A DNA stretch of 64,000 nt from Brevibacillus sp. DP1.3A (GTDB lineage: Bacteria; Bacillota; Bacilli; Brevibacillales; Brevibacillaceae): assembly GCF_013284245.2 (NCBI RefSeq), contig NZ_CP085876.1, positions 4,986,001-5,050,000 on the forward strand, in the 5' to 3' direction. This document shows positions 61,269 to 64,000 of this stretch, piece after piece (position 1 is the stretch's first letter; each line of letters starts with the position of its first letter). The notes beneath the pieces are model-generated. The model made no database searches. It saw nothing but the letters and a program-made list of their open reading frames with translations, and was not told the DNA's origin. A program made the position numbers and the translations under genes.

Positions 61269-62057
61269 ATGATAAGCTTCGAAGGTTTCACATTGCTCAT
61301 TCTACTGTTTATTTTGGCTCCTATTATAGGAGCTATTGCTTTATTGTTTCTGTTCATTTTCGAGAAGCGGATTGATCTGTTAGAAAACAAGAATCTGAAG
61401 ATCGAGCTGGAAAAAGAGCTACAGCAAGCGCTCTACAATCAGTTGAATCAACAAATCCAGCCTCACTTCTTGTTTAATACGTTAAATGTCATTCTGAGTC
61501 TGGCGCGATTGAACCGAACGAAGGAACTGGTGAGAGCGCTCGAAGTCCTCTCCCAGTTTCTCAAATTTAAATACAAATCCACTGAGCCGTTGATTTCATT
61601 GGCGCGGGAGATTACGTACACGGAACAATATTTGGAGATTCAAAAGCTGCGTTTCGGCAATCGGCTCCGGATTCAGCTAGATTGTGCAGAGGATCTCTTA
61701 CAAGCATCGATTCCGCCATTCGTCTTGCAAACGCTCGTGGAAAACGCATTTAAGCATGGATTGGAACGAAAAATGGGCGAAGCTACCTTAGACATCCACA
61801 TAAGCCGAAAAGATGACGATGTCCTGCTTACGGTCATCGACAACGGTTCTTCCGGACTCACAACATTCCAGAATGAAAGTGAGATCGAAACTGAACAGCC
61901 ACATGAGGAGAGCGGTCACGGGTTAGACAACATCCGCAGGCGGCTCCACCTTTGTTTTGGTGATCATGCACATCTGGAGCTTGCTCCGATATCTGAGGGA
62001 GGAACTCTTGTGTCTGTCAGGTGGCCCTGTACGTATGAACAAATCGATCTGAGGTGA
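61269..62057 (+). CDS. LytS/YesM-type sensor histidine kinase without a sensor domain
   Basis: A 262-residue histidine kinase. One or two closely spaced hydrophobic stretches (LLILLFILAPIIGAIALLFLFIF, 8-30) are followed directly by a helical linker and the His_kinase domain (NQQIQPHFLFNTLNVILSLARL, phospho-accepting His near residue 66). A GHKL ATPase domain with N-box TLVENAFKHGLE, VIDNGSSGL and GHGLDNIRRRL completes it. Family members usually have large extracellular sensors; this one has none, so it must sense through the membrane segment or a partner protein. GAAGGG precedes the start. The response regulator gene starts 4 bp after its stop. Confidence 0.92.
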   Translation: MISFEGFTLLILLFILAPIIGAIALLFLFIFEKRIDLLENKNLKIELEKELQQALYNQLNQQIQPHFLFNTLNVILSLARLNRTKELVRALEVLSQFLKFKYKSTEPLISLAREITYTEQYLEIQKLRFGNRLRIQLDCAEDLLQASIPPFVLQTLVENAFKHGLERKMGEATLDIHISRKDDDVLLTVIDNGSSGLTTFQNESEIETEQPHEESGHGLDNIRRRLHLCFGDHAHLELAPISEGGTLVSVRWPCTYEQIDLR

Positions 62058-62061
62058 GAAG

Positions 62062-62766
62062 ATGAACGTACTACTCGTGGATGACGAACCGTTGGAGCTG
62101 GACCAACTCGAGTATTTGATTCAGCCCATGTTCCCCTTGTGGAAATTCTACAAGGCCGCAGATGGCAGTCAAGCCATGGCGATCAGCCAGAAGGTTCCTC
62201 TTCATCTCGCCTTTCTGGACATTAATCTTCCGGGGAAATCCGGGCTGGTGCTTGGCGAAGAGCTGAGAGCCCAGCACAAAGACATCGAGCTCATCATTGT
62301 CACGGCTTATCAAGATTTCCATTATGCCAAGCAATCGATCCGTCTCGGTGTCGTGGATTACATCACGAAGCCCGTCATTGAGAGCGAGCTGGTCGACATT
62401 CTGAAAAAATATCAGAAGAGCCCTGCCCTCTCCGCTTACACCCGAATTATTTCCGATGCGATGAACATCATTCATCAAAAATTCGCGGAGAAGCTGAATT
62501 TGGCTGATCTTGCCGCAGAAGTCCATATCAATCCTACCTATTTGAGCCGCCGTTTTCATGAAGAAGTAGGCGTCTCATTCTCTGAGTATTTAATGCAGTA
62601 CCGCATTCAAATGTCGAAGAAGTTCCTGATCGCTCATCCTGATTGGAGCATATCGACGGTTGCCGAGCGAACTGGCTTCAACAGCCAACACTATTTCAGC
62701 ACCATTTTTCGCAAGGTAGTGGGGAAAACCCCGAAAGAATACCGGGACAAGGGGAATGTATCTTGA
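62062..62766 (+). CDS. Response regulator with AraC-type DNA-binding domain
   Basis: A 234-residue YesN-type regulator. The receiver domain has the acidic pair DDEP (residues 7-10), phospho-acceptor Asp in HLAFLDINLPGKSG (about 54), Thr/Ser in IIVTAYQDF and Lys in DYITKPV. The C-terminal half is an AraC double helix-turn-helix: LNLADLAAEVHINPTYLSRRFHEEVGVSFSEYLMQYRI, then ISTVAERTGFNSQHYFSTIFRKVVGKTPKEYR. It is the best candidate for the protein that binds the 21-bp-period direct repeats at six promoters here. It overlaps the symporter gene by 4 bp (TTGA). Confidence 0.95.
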   Translation: MNVLLVDDEPLELDQLEYLIQPMFPLWKFYKAADGSQAMAISQKVPLHLAFLDINLPGKSGLVLGEELRAQHKDIELIIVTAYQDFHYAKQSIRLGVVDYITKPVIESELVDILKKYQKSPALSAYTRIISDAMNIIHQKFAEKLNLADLAAEVHINPTYLSRRFHEEVGVSFSEYLMQYRIQMSKKFLIAHPDWSISTVAERTGFNSQHYFSTIFRKVVGKTPKEYRDKGNVS

Positions 62767-64000
62767 CCTACTTATCGTTTCGCGAATACATGGTAGGTGC
62801 AGCAAAGATCGGCATTGGGCTTGGGGTCGTCTCGATCCTCGCCCGCTGGGTGACCGGAAACACGATCTTCGGTTCACCGGAAGCACTCGTCAAATACGGG
62901 ATATTTGGCGGGATCGGCTTCGCTTTGATGGGAGCATTTGCCCTCAGTATGTTTGGACTGCTTGGGCGTAAGGTCCGCCGTGAGTTATCAGAAGGGATGA
63001 CCATCGGGGATTACATGCGGGACAAGCTGCATCCTTTTGGTTACTGGTTGATGATCATCATCCTTTTGATTACCACGATTGAAGCGATGTTCGTCCAGGG
63101 AATGGCTGGGGGCGTATTGCTGAACATCTTGTTTGGCTTACCGATCCCGCTCGGCTTGCTCTGTTTTTTTGGATTTTGTGTGCTGTTTGCAGGCATCGGA
63201 GGTATCCGCTCGATCCATCGTTTTGCCATCGTGCAAATTGTCATTACGTTTGCGGCCATCATCCTGATTCCCGTCTACTTTTTCGTTGGAAAAGGGGTCG
63301 AGCACGTCTATAACGGACTGCGCCTTTACCATCCTTACCTTCTGGTGCTCAACAACAACGAGGGTCTTTTTTTTATCATTACCGGGCTGTTAATTGGGTT
63401 TGGTCAAGTGTTTGTCGATCAGGCATCGTGGCAGCGGCTCTATATGATGGAAGAGAAAAAGATCGTCCCTACCTTTCTGGTGTCCGGACTCATTTTTGCC
63501 ACCGTACCACTGGCGTTTTCCTCGCTGATCATCATCGTTCTTTTTACGGGCGGCTTTGATGATATTTACTCGCTGTTGTTTGATCTCGTACGCAAGATTG
63601 ACACGATGATATTGCTTGTATTATTTGTCCTCTGTGCCTTTGGTGCGATCATGTCCGCTTTTGGTGCAGGTCTTCATTCTATGATCAGTCTGATGGTCAA
63701 CAACGTCTATCAACTGTTCCGCCCAGACTCTTCTGAACGGCAAAAAATCCGTTTGGGCTACATCCTTGCCATTGCCATCGGCGCGCTTTCGTATGGTTTG
63801 ACGATCTACTTTCAGCCGACCTTGCTGGATTTGCTGTTCTTCTTTGGCATTATTTATGCCTCGCTGTTTTTGCCTGTCGTCGTCATCGTGTTGACGAAGG
63901 GGAAGGCACCTACTTTCATTTTGATCAGCGCAGTAATGGGATTCGTCGCAGGCTATAGCAGCCGGATGTACGTCGATCCGATGATGGCAATCTGGATTGC
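62763..64000 (+). CDS. Sodium:solute symporter-like permease (partial, continues beyond the window)
   Basis: An open frame from a TTG at 62763 (AAGGGG eight bases upstream, TTGA overlap with the regulator) to the right edge, 412 codons so far. It encodes at least ten hydrophobic helices. The region IGFGQVFVDQASWQRLYMMEE, with Gln and Trp before a helix, resembles the SSS family (for example urea or proline symporters). An N-terminal pair of helices is separated by a conserved-looking GDYMRDKLHPFGYW loop. Being coupled to the two-component genes, it may import the same substrate or act as a sensory partner of the kinase. Confidence 0.8.
   Translation, partial: MTYLSFREYMVGAAKIGIGLGVVSILARWVTGNTIFGSPEALVKYGIFGGIGFALMGAFALSMFGLLGRKVRRELSEGMTIGDYMRDKLHPFGYWLMIIILLITTIEAMFVQGMAGGVLLNILFGLPIPLGLLCFFGFCVLFAGIGGIRSIHRFAIVQIVITFAAIILIPVYFFVGKGVEHVYNGLRLYHPYLLVLNNNEGLFFIITGLLIGFGQVFVDQASWQRLYMMEEKKIVPTFLVSGLIFATVPLAFSSLIIIVLFTGGFDDIYSLLFDLVRKIDTMILLVLFVLCAFGAIMSAFGAGLHSMISLMVNNVYQLFRPDSSERQKIRLGYILAIAIGALSYGLTIYFQPTLLDLLFFFGIIYASLFLPVVVIVLTKGKAPTFILISAVMGFVAGYSSRMYVDPMMAIWI

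Overview
The window comes from a low-to-moderate G+C, endospore-forming Firmicute. Genus Brevibacillus, or a close relative in Paenibacillaceae, is my inference. Supporting features are an infC-rpmI operon with an ATT-started infC, a ytxC-like gene followed by a T-box-controlled thrS, the spore germination pair cwlJ-gerQ, an mqnC gene of the futalosine menaquinone route, Shine-Dalgarno-rich starts, and lipoprotein signal peptides of the Gram-positive kind. No transposase, prophage, rRNA, tRNA or CRISPR was seen.

Layout. Positions 1-10 kb carry core genes: rpmI, infC, moaA, a chemoreceptor, thrS with its T-box, a ytxC-like gene, mqnC and a DedA/YqaA-type membrane protein. Positions 10-21 kb hold a three-gene fatty-acid activation operon (MerR regulator, acyl-CoA ligase, acyl-CoA dehydrogenase), cwlJ-gerQ, an unusual Zn-finger/HTH/DUF2087/GIY-YIG protein, a PilZ protein, an Eis-like acetyltransferase, a drug-efflux MFS and a NUDIX hydrolase. 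Positions 21-37 kb and 53-64 kb belong together functionally and are described below. Between them lie a fatty acid hydroxylase beside a FadR-like regulator, ilvE, an SDR, a TerC-type protein, a MocR/PaiB/B3-4 cluster, two MFS transporter genes each divergent from its own LysR gene, and a MacAB-like export operon with two ATPases.

The most notable system is a dispersed regulon for uptake and hydrolysis of an unknown substrate. It comprises four solute-binding lipoproteins of family 5, five CodA-like amidohydrolases, a further atypical amidohydrolase, one complete Dpp/Opp-type permease with two ATPases but no binding protein of its own, a LytS/YesM-type sensor kinase, an AraC-type response regulator and a sodium:solute-type symporter. 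Six promoters in this set share 16-bp direct repeats (consensus close to TTTKCANNATCTTTAC) repeated every 21 bp. In five promoters the nearest repeat lies exactly 20 bp from a recognisable -10 box, and in the sixth it lies 21 bp away, always in the same orientation relative to the gene. This architecture suits activation by an AraC-family protein, and the response regulator at 62.1-62.8 kb is the obvious candidate. Together the genes suggest a two-component-controlled scavenging system in which several alternative binding proteins feed one ABC permease and a set of diverged deaminase-like hydrolases processes the imported compounds. The substrate cannot be read from the sequence.
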